A stretch of DNA of 64,000 bases from Streptomyces sp. GQFP. GTDB lineage: Bacteria > Actinomycetota > Actinomycetes > Streptomycetales > Streptomycetaceae. The stretch spans positions 3,906,001-3,970,000 of the forward strand of contig NZ_CP089312.1 in the NCBI RefSeq assembly GCF_021545335.1, in the 5' to 3' direction. Made by a program: the position numbers and the translations under genes. The first letter of the stretch is position 1, and every line of letters starts with the position of its first letter. The notes below the pieces were generated by a model, which worked only from the letters and a program-made list of their open reading frames with translations, did not search any database and was not told where the DNA came from. Of this stretch, positions 7,939 through 18,100 are shown one piece after another.

Positions 7939-8382
7939 ATGCCCGAACTCGAAGGAATCGCCACCCCCACCGCGAACGAAACCTGGGAGTACGTCCTCCA
8001 CATCCCCCACGACCTCCGCGCCGTCACAGTCTGCCGCCGTACCGTCCGCCTCGTCCTCACGATGCACGGCCTGATCCGCCTCACCGACGTCGCCGAGCTC
8101 CTCGCGACGGAACTGGTCAGCAACGCCGTACGCCACACCAAGGGCCCCGTCGCCCTCCGCCTGCACATGCGGGACGGCTTCCTGCGGGTCGGAGCGTGGG
8201 ACGCCGACCCCGAACCGCCCGAACCGCCGCCCTCGGCAGGGGAGTTGACGCAGCTCACGCACCTGGAGGAGGGGCGCGGTCTGGCCCTGGTCAGTTCCTG
8301 CGCCGACCTGTGGGGCTGGCAGCCGCTGAGCAGGAGCGGCATCAAGGGCAAATACGTGTGGGGCGACCTCGTCGCAGCGTGA
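7939..8382 (+). CDS. Anti-sigma-factor-like ATP-binding protein (HATPase_c_2)
   Basis: A 147-residue stand-alone GHKL ATPase domain of the RsbW/SpoIIAB type. N-box ATELVSNAVRH, a G1-like DAD, and G2 EGRGLALVSSCADLWG are all present. These proteins bind or phosphorylate anti-anti-sigma partners and often accompany XRE/DUF397 pairs in Streptomyces. The frame is open from 7801, but ATG 7939 is preferred because the domain begins there and ACGGAG lies upstream. It is transcribed divergently from the XRE gene across the shared operator. Its sigma factor is not in this stretch. Confidence 0.85.
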   Translation: MPELEGIATPTANETWEYVLHIPHDLRAVTVCRRTVRLVLTMHGLIRLTDVAELLATELVSNAVRHTKGPVALRLHMRDGFLRVGAWDADPEPPEPPPSAGELTQLTHLEEGRGLALVSSCADLWGWQPLSRSGIKGKYVWGDLVAA

Positions 8383-8401
8383 CGTGCTGATCGCAGACGC
8401 G

Positions 8402-9079
8402 TCAGCCCCGCCCGCCCCCGGCGTCGTACTCGCGGTCCCATCGGCTCTGCCGTACGCCACCCCACGTACCCATCACCACGGCCGCCACGATGAGATACGC
8501 GAGCAGCATCCCGTATGAGGTCGTGTCCACGTCCTCGACCGGGCTCGCGACGCCCTCGGGGTCGTACCGGACGCGCAGGGTGTCCCCCTCCGACACCCAC
8601 TCTCCGCAGCCGTCTCCCTCCGACAGCGAGGGCGAGATCTCCTGCCCGCCGGGCGCCCGCATCGTGCACTGGTCGGTCTTGCCCTCGTCCTTGTGCACGA
8701 CCACGGCTTCGGTCCACCGGCCGCGGTCCGCCAGAGCGGCCTGATCGCCCGCCAGTTTGCCGAGCACGCCCAGTACCACCCCCGCGATCACGGGCACGAG
8801 AAACTGCCACGCGACCTTTCGCCGCTTGCGCGGAACCCCGCGCAGCCACAGCACGGGGACCAGGACCGTCGCGAGCGGCAGCACGATCCAGGCCAGTAGC
8901 AGTGCCGCAGCGCCCAAGGGGTTCGGCAGAGGTGCTGCGGGGACGAGCCAAGCCAGTCCTGCGGAGCCGCCGGCGCACGCAAGGCTGCAGAGCGACCAGC
9001 GGATCATCGCGATCCGTCGCCAGGAAACCTCCTCCCCGGGCCCTGGCTGTACCTCGGTCCGCGACATGTTCGCTGTCAT
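8402..9079 (-). CDS. Membrane protein, last gene of cassette B
   Basis: A 225-residue membrane protein. Two or three hydrophobic helices occupy the first half (segments around GLAWLVPAAP, LLLAWIVLPLATVLVPVLWL and FLVPVIAGVVLGVLG). A soluble beta-rich loop with two Cys (DQCTMRAP, DGCGEW) follows, then GDTLRVRYDPEG, and a C-terminal helix. That segment and layout resemble DUF3592-type proteins. The start is ATG 9079 behind GGGGGAGAAC rather than the upstream 9109. It follows the two small cassette genes on the same strand after a 40-base gap, so it is probably cotranscribed. Function unknown. Confidence 0.65.
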   Translation of the reverse strand: MTANMSRTEVQPGPGEEVSWRRIAMIRWSLCSLACAGGSAGLAWLVPAAPLPNPLGAAALLLAWIVLPLATVLVPVLWLRGVPRKRRKVAWQFLVPVIAGVVLGVLGKLAGDQAALADRGRWTEAVVVHKDEGKTDQCTMRAPGGQEISPSLSEGDGCGEWVSEGDTLRVRYDPEGVASPVEDVDTTSYGMLLAYLIVAAVVMGTWGGVRQSRWDREYDAGGGRG

Positions 9080-9120
9080 GTTCTCCCCCTGTATGTGGAA
9101 CAGACCCATCGACGGTCCGT

Positions 9121-9714
9121 TCAGAACGCCACAGACAGCGTCTTGACCATGTCGGCTGCGGCCTGCTCCATCTCGTCGGCGATTCCCGGCACGGTCCAGG
9201 ACATGAGGAAGACCACCGCGCTCTCGGCACCGGTCGGCAGCACTCCGTACATGAGCGTCTCCAGCAGGATGCCGGGGCCGCCGGGTGAGGCGCCGCCCGC
9301 GGCGAAGTTCTGCCGGATGCGGACAGCGGGCCCGATGGGCAATTCCGTACGGGTGATCAGTGGCGGCCCGAAGTCGTGGGCGCTGAAGGTCTCGGCCAGC
9401 CAGTCCAGGGTGATCCGGGGTACGGAGGCGTCAGGGTGGATGAGGTCGATCTCCAGGGTGGCCAACGCGTTGTCGAAGCCGTCGGGGTAGAGGGCGAAGG
9501 CGTAGAAGGGGTCGCGTCGTCGGCTGTCCTCGGCCTGCCTTCGGAGATCCTTCTCCAGCACCTTCGCGTCGATCTCGTGTCCCGCTGCCCTGCTCCGCTC
9601 CCGAAGATCGGCAGCCGTACTCCTGGCCCAGTGCTTGACGTTGTCGGTCGGCTCGATCGCGAGCTCCACCCAGTCCGTGGGGCAGACGATTCCGCATTCC
9701 CGTAGCTCACTCAT
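9121..9714 (-). CDS. Small cassette B protein, family of 5221 and 10349
   Basis: A 197-residue protein of unknown function with a charged helical N-terminal half and a beta-rich C-terminal half. LPIGPAVRIRQNFA followed by VVFLMSWTVPGIADEMEQAA aligns by eye with LPVGPALRVREEFD and LTFSTPLVQIADAM of the gene just upstream. Start ATG 9714 overlaps the upstream stop (ATGA), indicating coupling. The two adjacent paralogues suggest tandem duplication; cassette A carries the equivalent pair (5221 and the broken 6002 gene). Confidence 0.65.
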   Translation of the reverse strand: MSELRECGIVCPTDWVELAIEPTDNVKHWARSTAADLRERSRAAGHEIDAKVLEKDLRRQAEDSRRRDPFYAFALYPDGFDNALATLEIDLIHPDASVPRITLDWLAETFSAHDFGPPLITRTELPIGPAVRIRQNFAAGGASPGGPGILLETLMYGVLPTGAESAVVFLMSWTVPGIADEMEQAAADMVKTLSVAF

Positions 9715-10349
9715 GCCGCGTCCGTCCAACTGAGAGATCCGGCGACCGCGTCGAAGAGGTCAACCATGGCATCGGCGATCTGGACCAGTGGAGTGGAGAA
9801 GGTGAGGAGCAGGATCGCCTCGGCTCTCGGTACCTGCACCTGATAGTCCAGCGTTACGGACGGCAGCGCGTAGTCGGCTTCCTTCTGCGCCTCTGCCGCC
9901 GGGCGGTCACGGGCCGGATCGAATTCTTCGCGGACTCGAAGCGCCGGTCCTACGGGAAGTTCGACGACCGACATCTCCCGGCCGATCTTCTCCTCAGCGG
10001 CCAGTCGAGCGGCGATGTCATCCAAAGCCGGGAGTCGCCCGCCCTGAGGCGGAAGACCCAAGGCGACCAGCAATGAAGCCGGAACAGTGAACTGGCCTGC
10101 TTGCTGGAGGCTGAGATAGAGCTCGATGCCGCCTTCCTCGAAGGCCCTGGTCGCCTGCCCCGTCATTTCCTGTCGGAGCTGTGCCTTGAGCTGAGGAGCG
10201 TTGTCGATGCCCTTGAACTGTCTCTCCACCAGGGCATCGACAGACTGCCGACGTCTGTCCGGCTCGATATCAACCCGGAACCAGCCTTCCGGCAGAAGCA
10301 GTTGGTAGTCCGCAGGTGGTCCGAGTTCGCTCTGAGGCGTCAAGGTCAT
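9711..10349 (-). CDS. Small cassette B protein, family of 5221 and 9714
   Basis: A 212-residue protein starting at ATG 10349, which overlaps the stop of the preceding membrane protein gene (ATGA). The N-terminal half holds a long charged helix (QFKGIDNAPQLKAQLRQEMT); the C-terminal half carries the shared core LPVGPALRVREEF and IADAMVDLFDAVAGSL. Alanine and leucine dominate; there is no signal peptide or membrane segment, so it is probably cytoplasmic. Gene order (substrate, membrane protein, two small soluble proteins) parallels cassette A. I do not recognise a named family. Confidence 0.65.
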   Translation of the reverse strand: MTLTPQSELGPPADYQLLLPEGWFRVDIEPDRRRQSVDALVERQFKGIDNAPQLKAQLRQEMTGQATRAFEEGGIELYLSLQQAGQFTVPASLLVALGLPPQGGRLPALDDIAARLAAEEKIGREMSVVELPVGPALRVREEFDPARDRPAAEAQKEADYALPSVTLDYQVQVPRAEAILLLTFSTPLVQIADAMVDLFDAVAGSLSWTDAA

Positions 10350-11716
10350 GACGTCTCCGATACACAGGGACGATCCTGGGTGAGGCGGCTGGCGAGTTGG
10401 TGTGCGACGGCCGGGCCCCACACGGCGACAATGGTCAGGGCGGAAAGGACTCCCGCGGCTTGACCAGGCGCTCTGTCGGAGAAAAGGCCGGCCAAGAGGA
10501 GCGCACTGAACATCGGGAGCACAATCACCTCGCCGCCACCGATCACCGACTCGTTCCAACTGGTCGCCCTGCGAGCAGCCTTGCTGTCGATCGGCGCCAT
10601 CTTCCTGGCATCGCCCGCGAGTTCATGTGCTCGGTACCAGAGTTCCGGAGTGCCCGTGCGCCGCCCCACGTTTCCCGCAGGCTTGAACTTCTCCTCGGAC
10701 ACAGGGAGTTCGAGGGCCGCCACAAGCTCGGACCAGCGCCGTTCACCGTCCGGACCCGCGAACCAGTACCGCCATGGCAACAGCGCGCGCGCTTGGCCGG
10801 CACCGTCCCGCAGCTCAACGCCCAAGTGGGCGCCCGTCTTCGGATGTGTCAGCCGCACCAGCCGGGCGATGCCATGGGCCCCACGCCGCGCATACCATCG
10901 CTCCTCGCCCAAGGTGTTGGTCAGCACCACATCGCCGGGCAGTACCCGCACGGCCGCAGTCTCCAGGAACCGACGAGTAGCACCGGCGCCCGGTTCAGGT
11001 GAAGGTGTGATGACGACGGCATCGGCGAGCCGCGCGTCGCCTCGCTTGCGCCACCAGGCGAGAGCACGCACGACGACATCACTGGCAGGCAGGAGAAAAA
11101 GGGCCGCCGCCGCGACGACGAGGCCCCAACTGCCGGTGCCTTCCAGCGTAAACGAGACGACCAGAGCGATGAGCCAGCCGAACATGCCGATCCCTCGGGC
11201 CCAGCCGTTCCACAACGGCAGATCGACTTCGCTCGCCGAGTCGTAGCGCCCGCCTCCGGGGCTTCCTATCACTTCTCGGCCCCAGGGCTTCGCGCTCTCC
11301 GACAGGGGAATTCCGAGACGGTCGGACAGTTGCTTGATTCCGGTACGGCTGAGGCAGTCCTGTGGACTCAGATCCGCCGTCCCCGTGGATGCCGCCTCGG
11401 GTAGCCACTGCGCGAGGGGAACCCGAAGTACATAGCGTCCCTCAGCGTCCTGGAAGACGACAACGCCCCAACGTGCCGTGGGCCACTTCGTGGTGGTTTC
11501 CCAGATGTCAGCCGGCGGAAAGAAGACGGCTTGCCGGATTCCACCGTCGCCGACCGGGTAGCGGCGCTCGCGTCCGCGCCGATTCCGTACGACCAGGTTG
11601 TTTCCGTCGGCGAAGACACGCGCGTTGCGCACGACGTCGAGGCCGGGGGCTCTCATGCCCTTGGGCCGTAGCACCGGCTCTCGGGGCGCCGTCGTGCTCT
11701 TCGACTGCTCAGCCAT
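10346..11716 (-). CDS. Integral membrane protein of cassette B
   Basis: A 456-residue protein with four likely transmembrane helices: a pair near residues 175-225 (FGWLIALVVSFTLE, LVVAAAALFLLPASDVVV) and a pair near the C-terminus (VLPMFSALLLAGLF, VLSALTIVAVWGPAVAHQL). Between them lies a soluble region with WYARRGAHGIARLVRLT and ELRDGAGQARALLPW; a similar beta segment occurs before the first pair (NLVVRNRRGRERRYP). ATG 11716 overlaps the end of the substrate-like gene by eight bases. It occupies the position held in cassette A by the 4322 gene. It could anchor or protect against the adjacent substrate; this is inference. Confidence 0.6.
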   Translation of the reverse strand: MAEQSKSTTAPREPVLRPKGMRAPGLDVVRNARVFADGNNLVVRNRRGRERRYPVGDGGIRQAVFFPPADIWETTTKWPTARWGVVVFQDAEGRYVLRVPLAQWLPEAASTGTADLSPQDCLSRTGIKQLSDRLGIPLSESAKPWGREVIGSPGGGRYDSASEVDLPLWNGWARGIGMFGWLIALVVSFTLEGTGSWGLVVAAAALFLLPASDVVVRALAWWRKRGDARLADAVVITPSPEPGAGATRRFLETAAVRVLPGDVVLTNTLGEERWYARRGAHGIARLVRLTHPKTGAHLGVELRDGAGQARALLPWRYWFAGPDGERRWSELVAALELPVSEEKFKPAGNVGRRTGTPELWYRAHELAGDARKMAPIDSKAARRATSWNESVIGGGEVIVLPMFSALLLAGLFSDRAPGQAAGVLSALTIVAVWGPAVAHQLASRLTQDRPCVSETS

Positions 11717-13238
11717 CACTTGTGGCCCACGCATCCTTGATCCCGGTTGCCGACCAAACACCGTCATCCAGTCCGTCGATGCCGAGACGGTCACCGACCC
11801 AGCCCGTAATTTCGCCCTTGTCCATTGCGTCTGTGGCCGAGGCTATACCAGTCGAACCAAACCAGATTCGCGTCTGCGTCTTGAAGACATCAGACAGACT
11901 CGAAACCCCGTCGCTGGACCGCAAGGACTGGCCGATATCGTCAATCCCTCTGCTCAGGGAGTCAAGTCCCGCATCGCCCAACTTGGGACGCATACCGCGA
12001 TTCCACGCCTCGGTCCAGGTATTCCCCTTGAAGAGATCTCCAGCATCCTTGAACGCCTTGAGATCCTTGAAACTGTCGACCATTTCCTTGCCGATAGCCT
12101 TGGGGCTGAACGCCTCGGCCAACCGCCCCGCGCCCGGGAACCATCCCTTGGGAGCATTGGCGATCGCTTCCGCACCCGCCTTGCCGCGCAAAGCGCCGCC
12201 GCTCAGCCGGTTGGCTTCCTTCCACGCCCGTTGAACTGCTTTGTTGTACGCGGCAGTCCCCCGCTTCGCGGTCACCCCCGCCATAGCGTTTCGGAACGCA
12301 GCCGAGCGAGCGACGCCCTTCGCTCCCGCCGCGGCTCCCCGCGCCCCGGCGATGGCCCCCCGGCCGATGCCGAATGTGGCCAGCCCCACGACATCCAGCG
12401 CGACGTCGAACCAACTCCCCTCTCCCGCAAGGGCTAGCACGATGTGGCCAACCAGGGAGATAACTGTGGCGATCAGTGCGATCGTGCCGAGAACTGCCGC
12501 AAGCGCCTGCCCAACAATGGGAATCCATCCCACCACAAGGGACAGAGTTCCACAGATGGTCGCCACCCAGCCAAGAACGTCGACCAACTGCTTGATCCAG
12601 CCGGCATTGTCGTGCACCCAGTCCTTGAACTTGTCCCAGGTGCCGTCCTTCAGACCGTCATTGTCGATCGCGGTCCGAATGGCCTCACGCGCACGCTTGA
12701 CCGCGGCATCGCGGACATCCTTGGCCGCTTCGAGATCTCTCTTCGCCCGCTCCATCGCCGAAGTCGCCGCCTCCTGGCGCTTCTCCAGCTTCTTGCGGTC
12801 GGGGTCGTCGTCCGCCGTGTCCTTGGGCAGCCCGTCGATCGCGCCGGTGTTCGCCTTCTGATCTGCGTCCGCGTCCTGGGCGTCACGAAGGGCCTTGTCC
12901 GCCATGGTCTGTGCGCGATGCAGCTCCGAGGCGTACTCCTTCGAGGAGCCGCCTTCCATCACCTTCTCACCGAGAGCGTCCGCCGCCGCGTCGTACCGCT
13001 TGAAAGCCTTCCGCAGCTTCCCTTCGGCCTCTTCGGCCTGCCCACGGAACTCGTCGGCCGCTTTGCCCGTCCAGGCAGCGACAGACGAAAGCGCCTTGAT
13101 CTCGTCCGCCTGCTTCTTGATCGCTTCTGCGGTCCTACGGAAGTCGCGGCCAAGGCTGGCGACTTGCTCCGGATCGCCGGGGAGCGGATCCGACGACTCC
13201 CCGATCACCGTCCACTCATCAGTCCGAGGGCGCGTCAC
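11709..13238 (-). CDS. Type VII secretion substrate-like protein, cassette B
   Basis: A 509-residue protein built like the 3063 product. The N-terminus reads WTVIGESSDPLPGDPEQVA, then a WXG-containing helical hairpin (AAWTGKAADEFRGQ), a long charged coiled coil to about residue 200, and a hydrophobic region (LVDVLGWVATICGTLSLVVG, VLGTIALIATVISLVGHIVL). The Gly/Ala-rich tail has no recognisable enzyme motif. The ATG at 13238 overlaps the stop of the small helical gene upstream (ATGA). It is probably co-exported with that partner by a type VII apparatus such as one using the EccC encoded at 15112. Effector activity, if any, is not evident. Confidence 0.7.
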   Translation of the reverse strand: MTRPRTDEWTVIGESSDPLPGDPEQVASLGRDFRRTAEAIKKQADEIKALSSVAAWTGKAADEFRGQAEEAEGKLRKAFKRYDAAADALGEKVMEGGSSKEYASELHRAQTMADKALRDAQDADADQKANTGAIDGLPKDTADDDPDRKKLEKRQEAATSAMERAKRDLEAAKDVRDAAVKRAREAIRTAIDNDGLKDGTWDKFKDWVHDNAGWIKQLVDVLGWVATICGTLSLVVGWIPIVGQALAAVLGTIALIATVISLVGHIVLALAGEGSWFDVALDVVGLATFGIGRGAIAGARGAAAGAKGVARSAAFRNAMAGVTAKRGTAAYNKAVQRAWKEANRLSGGALRGKAGAEAIANAPKGWFPGAGRLAEAFSPKAIGKEMVDSFKDLKAFKDAGDLFKGNTWTEAWNRGMRPKLGDAGLDSLSRGIDDIGQSLRSSDGVSSLSDVFKTQTRIWFGSTGIASATDAMDKGEITGWVGDRLGIDGLDDGVWSATGIKDAWATSDG

Positions 13239-13558
13239 TTCGCACCCCCGCTACCGCTCTTACCCTGCTTGTCCGTGCCGCGGAGTGCCTCTGCGAGCTG
13301 GTGATCGATGTCCTCGTAGGCCTGGGCCGCAGTGGAAAGAATCTTCGAGAGCTTCTCGATCTCGTCCGTGAGTCGCTCTCGATGGATCTTCCAGTTGTCG
13401 CCGAAGTCATCGAAGGTCTCGACCAGACTCCGATCGCCGATCACATCGACACCGAGACCGTCAGCCGGATTCGCGTTCCGGGTGAACTCCCGGTGGATCT
13501 TGGAGAGTGATCGTGCGCTCTCCTTGATGCGCGTGACATCGGCAGTCTGGTCCGACAT
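13235..13558 (-). CDS. Small helical WXG100-like partner, cassette B
   Basis: A 107-residue charged helical protein, first gene of cassette B and paralogous in position and layout to the 2764 gene. It has two helices around a centre reading DVIGDRSLVETFDDFGDNW, with an Asp/Phe/Trp segment like DEFVDNW in the cassette A protein. The canonical WxG is absent. The tail is Gly/Ser/Lys-rich. It overlaps the substrate-like gene by four bases. A role as heterodimer partner for secretion is inferred. Confidence 0.65.
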   Translation of the reverse strand: MSDQTADVTRIKESARSLSKIHREFTRNANPADGLGVDVIGDRSLVETFDDFGDNWKIHRERLTDEIEKLSKILSTAAQAYEDIDHQLAEALRGTDKQGKSGSGGAK

Positions 13559-13709
13559 GGTTCCCCCTGTTGAGAAGCCTCGCGGAGCGCGACCGGAGCC
13601 GACTTCCCGCGTCCTCCATGGCTGCGTTGCGTGCGTCTCTCAGCCATCCATATGAGCAGGATCTTACGGGTGGGACTGTTGGTTCCCAGGCCTGCGCGAC
13701 AGCAGGATC

Positions 13710-14427
13710 GTGGCGGTGGGCAGCCCGTCCACGTCGGCAAGGAGACCCCGCAACGTGACATCCAGAGGCAAGCAGCGCCTGCTTACGGACCGCCTCGGCA
13801 TCCACGCCGAAGCAGCCGATTGGTGCTGGATCGACAAGATCCCGCGCCCGCCGACGGATGTGCTCCAGGCCGCCCCCAACCCCCGCCTCCGCCCCGCCGG
13901 ATTGCCCCCATTGGGCATGGTCGGAGCGGTGCTCGGTGCGCCGTTCATACTCCTCGTCATGCTACTGAGCTTGCTGTCCGACGCGGAGGAAGCCGTCAAG
14001 CGGGCCCTGGGCTCGAAGGAGGAGAAGGAGCGGCGGCGGGCCAGGAAGAAGGACTGTGAGCGTCGGGACGCCCTCATCGTCCAGCAATGCCTCGACAAGG
14101 TCTTCGACGGGGACTGGGGCGCCAACGCCGGGCAGTTCCTGCTGCGTTGGTACGGCCTCCACCCACCACCAGCGACTGCTGCTCACCACCGAGGACGGGA
14201 TCGTGCTGGCGGCTCCGCCGCAGCGGGTCAGCGTGGGGCGGGAGAAGCACATGGAGATCGTCGCCCGACTGGCCGCCGACGAAGCGACGCTCGTCGACCC
14301 GTTCTCCGGTGAGTTCGAGACGAGGCTGCTGCTGATCCGTTTTCGGGACGGGTCCTGGCTGCGGGTCGAGACGGAAGAACTCCGCAGCGAACTCCACATG
14401 CACGTGCTCCGGCAGCCCCTCAGCTGA
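13710..14427 (+). pseudogene. Frameshifted paralogue of the cassette A beta-domain gene
   Basis: Two overlapping frames each hold half of one protein. The first (from GTG 13710) encodes a hydrophobic segment (GAVLGAPFILLVMLLSLL), a charged helix, and QFLLRWYG near 14155. The coherent sequence then continues one frame over with THHQRLLLTTEDGIVLA, and FRDGSWLRV, ending at 14427. Removing one C from the GGCC near 14153-14156 joins them. The C-terminal half matches the beta domain of the 4322 product. The true start is uncertain; GTG 13716 is also possible. It may be decayed or a sequencing slip. Confidence 0.65.
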
Positions 14428-14532
14428 CGGGAGCAGGAACACGGCCGGGCGCCGGCCCGGTGCGTACAGCAACGCTGCCGCACCAGGACGGCGCCTCGCG
14501 GGACGTGCCCCTGAACCGCGCTTCGGCTACTG

Positions 14533-14832
14533 CTACTTCTTCGCCGACTTCGCCAGTTCCTCGTCGATCTGCTCGAACTTGTCCGCGGCCATGGTCAGGT
14601 AGTCGCCCATGCCGTCCAGACCGTCCAGCGTGTCCTTGGCGCCGCGCGTGAACTCCTCGAAGTTCTCGTCGAAGGCCTTCGACGAGCTCTTCGTGACGTA
14701 GCCGGACTCGACCAGGTTCGCGATGTACTTGCGCAGGCCGTCCAGCTTCTCCTGGAGCCTTTCCTTCTCCTTCACGACATGCTTGGCAGCATCCCGCATG
14801 TCCTGATATGTGACATCAAGGTCCTTGGCCAT
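14533..14832 (-). CDS. WXG100 family (ESAT-6-like) type VII secretion protein
   Basis: A 99-residue, acidic, two-helix protein of the WXG100 superfamily. The turn reads SGYVTKSSSKAF, so the canonical WxG is replaced, as in many actinobacterial members. The C-terminal helix has YLTMAADKFEQIDEELA, whose Y-x3-D/E-like spacing is suggestive of the type VII export signal. It lies divergently from eccC, 279 bases away, supporting a secretion role. Only one such gene is present, so it may homodimerise. Confidence 0.8.
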   Translation of the reverse strand: MAKDLDVTYQDMRDAAKHVVKEKERLQEKLDGLRKYIANLVESGYVTKSSSKAFDENFEEFTRGAKDTLDGLDGMGDYLTMAADKFEQIDEELAKSAKK

Positions 14833-15111
14833 GAAGCCGCTCCCTCGTGAAAGTGCCGCAGGGCCAACCCCCGTGGCTTCCCTGTTCCAACTGGCTGAGG
14901 CAGCAGCTTACGGGTGTGGCACGAGTGGAGACATCTCGGTTCTGGAACAAGACTGTTCAACACCGTTCCGTCACCGATTCACCATAGGGAAGAGCCAGGG
15001 AAGAGCCCAGTCCCTACCCGTTGCCCTTCTGTCATACCGAGCGGATATCGTCACTCCCTACGGTGGCCGGCGTTGCGGAAGCGGCCACGGGGGCCGTTGG
15101 GGAGGACAACC
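14833..15111. promoter_or_regulatory. Divergent control region of the WXG100 and eccC genes
   Basis: An 11-bp perfect tandem repeat (AGGGAAGAGCC, 14986-14996 and 14997-15007) places two sites on the same helix face. Upstream, GGAACA-agac-TGTTC (14944-14958) is an imperfect inverted repeat. GGGGAGGA at 15099-15106 is the eccC ribosome binding site. These are candidate regulator sites; no convincing -10 was assigned. Confidence 0.4.
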
Positions 15112-18100
15112 GTGCGCCTGACTCTGACCGTCGTCGATCCGTTCGGCGGGGGTACCGCCGACGTCGTGCTCGACGCGGATCCCGAGTCCACCGTCGGGGA
15201 CATCGCACAGGAACTGGCCAAACAGGTCGGTCACAGCGGTGCCCAGATCATTCCGCTCGGGCATCACGGACAGGTGCCCGCCAACAACTCCCCACTTGTG
15301 TATGTCGATGGGTACGCCGTCGATCCGGCCGCCAACGTCGTCGGGTCGCCCCTGCGCGAAGGTGCCGTCGTCAGCCTGCAGGATCCGGCCGGGTGTCTGC
15401 CCGGGGAGCCGACCGGGCTCGTCGAGCTGCGGGTCGTCGGCGGGCCCGTCGCCGGGTTCGTGCACCGGCTCGGGGTCGGGCGGTACGACATCGGCAGCGG
15501 GCCCGCCTCGTACATCAGGATCGACGATCCCGAGGTCGACGCCCGTGCCCTCACGTTGTCAGTTGCAACCGATGGCACCTGCCAAGTCGCCGTCCACGGG
15601 GACAAGGAAAGCGTCACTCTCGACGGCAAGGCGATCGCCGACGTCGAAGGCGACTCCTGGCCCCTCGGCGGACAGATCGCCATCGGCAACTCCCTCGTCG
15701 AACTCGCCCGCTACACCCCGCCCAACGCCGCCCTCAAGTGGTCCGAGGACGGCGTCGGACTCGACTACAACCGGCCGCCCCGCCTTCGCGCCCCCGACCG
15801 GCAGACCAAGTTCCGGCTGCCGTCGCCGCCGCGTGACTTCGAGGCCCGGCCGCTGCCCTGGCTGATGGCACTCACGCCGCTCGTCGGGGCGATCGTGGCC
15901 GTGGCCATCTTCGGGCGCTGGTACTACCTGATCATGGCGGGCCTCAGCCCGATCATGCTCTTCGCCAACTACTTCATGGACAAGAAGCACGGGCGCAAGT
16001 CCCATGCCAAGCAGGTCAAGGAGTACAAGGAGCAGAAGGAGCGGATCGAGAAGGACGCTCAGGACGCCCTTGTGGCTGAGAGGCAGGACCGGCGGCATGC
16101 CATCCCTGACCCGGCCACCGTCCTCTCCCTCGGCACCGGGCCCCGTACGCGGCTGTGGGAGCGGCGGCGTACCGATCGCGACCATCTGCTGCTGCGGGTC
16201 GGTACCGGGCAGATGCCGTCCGAGGTCGTGCTCGACGACCCGGAGCAGGACGACCACCGGCGTCAGGTGACCTGGAAGATCGAGGATGCGCCTGTTGCCT
16301 TGTCGCTCAGGTCGCTGGGTGTTATTGGCATGGCCGGGCCCGGCGATTCGGCGCGCGCCCTCGGGCGGTGGGCCATCGCCCAGACCGCGGCCCTCCAAAG
16401 CCCCATGGACGTCCAGTTCTATGTGCTGAGCGAGAGTACGGCGCAGGAGAGCTGGGACTGGGTCCGCTGGCTGCCGCACACCAGGCCGTCCGGCGGGCAG
16501 GACGTCAACGTCCTCATCGGGACGGACGCGGAGACCGTCGGCGCGCGCATCGGCGAGCTGACGCAGATCCTCGACGCGCGCAAGAAGGCCCTGGAGCAGA
16601 ACAAGCGGCAGCGGGCGTCGTTCAGCGACCCGGACATCGTTGTGGTGTGGGACGGGTCCCGGCGGCTGCGGTCGCTGCCCGGCGTCGTGAAGCTGCTGCG
16701 CGAGGGGCCGGACGTGGCGATGTACGCCCTCTGCCTCGACGCCGAGGAACGGTTCCTGCCCGGTGAGTGCCAGGCCTTCGTCGTAGCGGAGCCCAAGGCC
16801 GAGGAGTACGCCGACCAGGCACACCAGGCCCAGTCTCAACCGCAGGCTGTCGCGGGCGGGTTCCCCTCCTTCCACGCCTGGCACAACACCGGCAGCGAGC
16901 CCGATCAGCGTGCCCGGGCCGACAAGCTGCGGCTGCGCGTCGAGGAGGAGAGCGCGGAGCGACTGGCCGACGTACGGCCCGACTTCGTCTCCGCCGCCTG
17001 GTGTCTGCGCCTGGCCCGGTCCCTGTCCGCCCTCCGCGACATCAGCGGCGAGACCGAGGACTCGGCGCTGCCCGGGTCGAGTCGGCTGCTCGACGTGCTT
17101 CAGCTGGAGCCGCCTACGCCCGACGCGATCTCCGCGCGCTGGCGGATGGGCGGGCAGTCGACGATGGCGGTCATCGGGGAGTCGTACGACGGGCCCTTCG
17201 GCATCGATATTCGGAAAGACGGGCCGCACGGGCTCATCGCGGGTACGACCGGTTCGGGTAAGTCGGAGCTGCTGCAGACCATCGTGGCCGCGCTGGCCGT
17301 CGCCAACACCCCCGAGAACATGACGTTCGTGCTCGTGGACTACAAGGGTGGCGCCGCGTTCAAGGACTGTGTGCATCTCCCGCACACCGTCGGCATGGTG
17401 ACCGACCTCGACGCCCACCTCGTCGAGCGCGCCCTGGAGTCGCTGGGCGCCGAGTTGCACCGCCGCGAGCACATCCTGGCCGCCGCCGACGCCAAGGACA
17501 TCGAGGACTACCAGGATCTCGTGCGTCGGGATCCGTCGTCCCACGCTCCCGTCCCCCGACTCCTCATCGTCATCGACGAGTTCGCGTCGATGGTGCGTGA
17601 CCTGCCCGACTTCGTCACCGGGCTCGTCAACATCGCCCAGCGAGGCCGTTCCCTCGGTATTCACCTGCTCCTCGCGACTCAGCGGCCCTCCGGTGTCGTG
17701 TCCCCCGAGATCCGCGCCAACACCAACCTCCGTATCGCGCTGCGGGTGACCGATGGTGGTGAGTCGTCGGACGTCATCGACTCGCCCGAGGCCGGGCACA
17801 TCTCCAAGAACACCCCCGGTCGCGCGTACGTCCGACTCGGCCACGCCTCCCTCGTCCCGTTCCAGTCCGGACGTGTCGGCGGACGCCGCCCCGGAGCGGC
17901 CGACCCGGCGGTGCTCATGCCCTGGTCGGGGCCGCTGGCCTGGGATGATCTCGGGCGAGCCGCGCTGAAGAAGCCCAAGGTCGAGGCGCGGGAGGAAGAG
18001 GAGATCACCGACCTCAAGGTGCTCGTCGACGCCGTACGCGACGCCAACCGGTCGCTCGGTATCCCGCCCCAGCACAGCCCCTGGCTGCCCGCGCTCTCCG

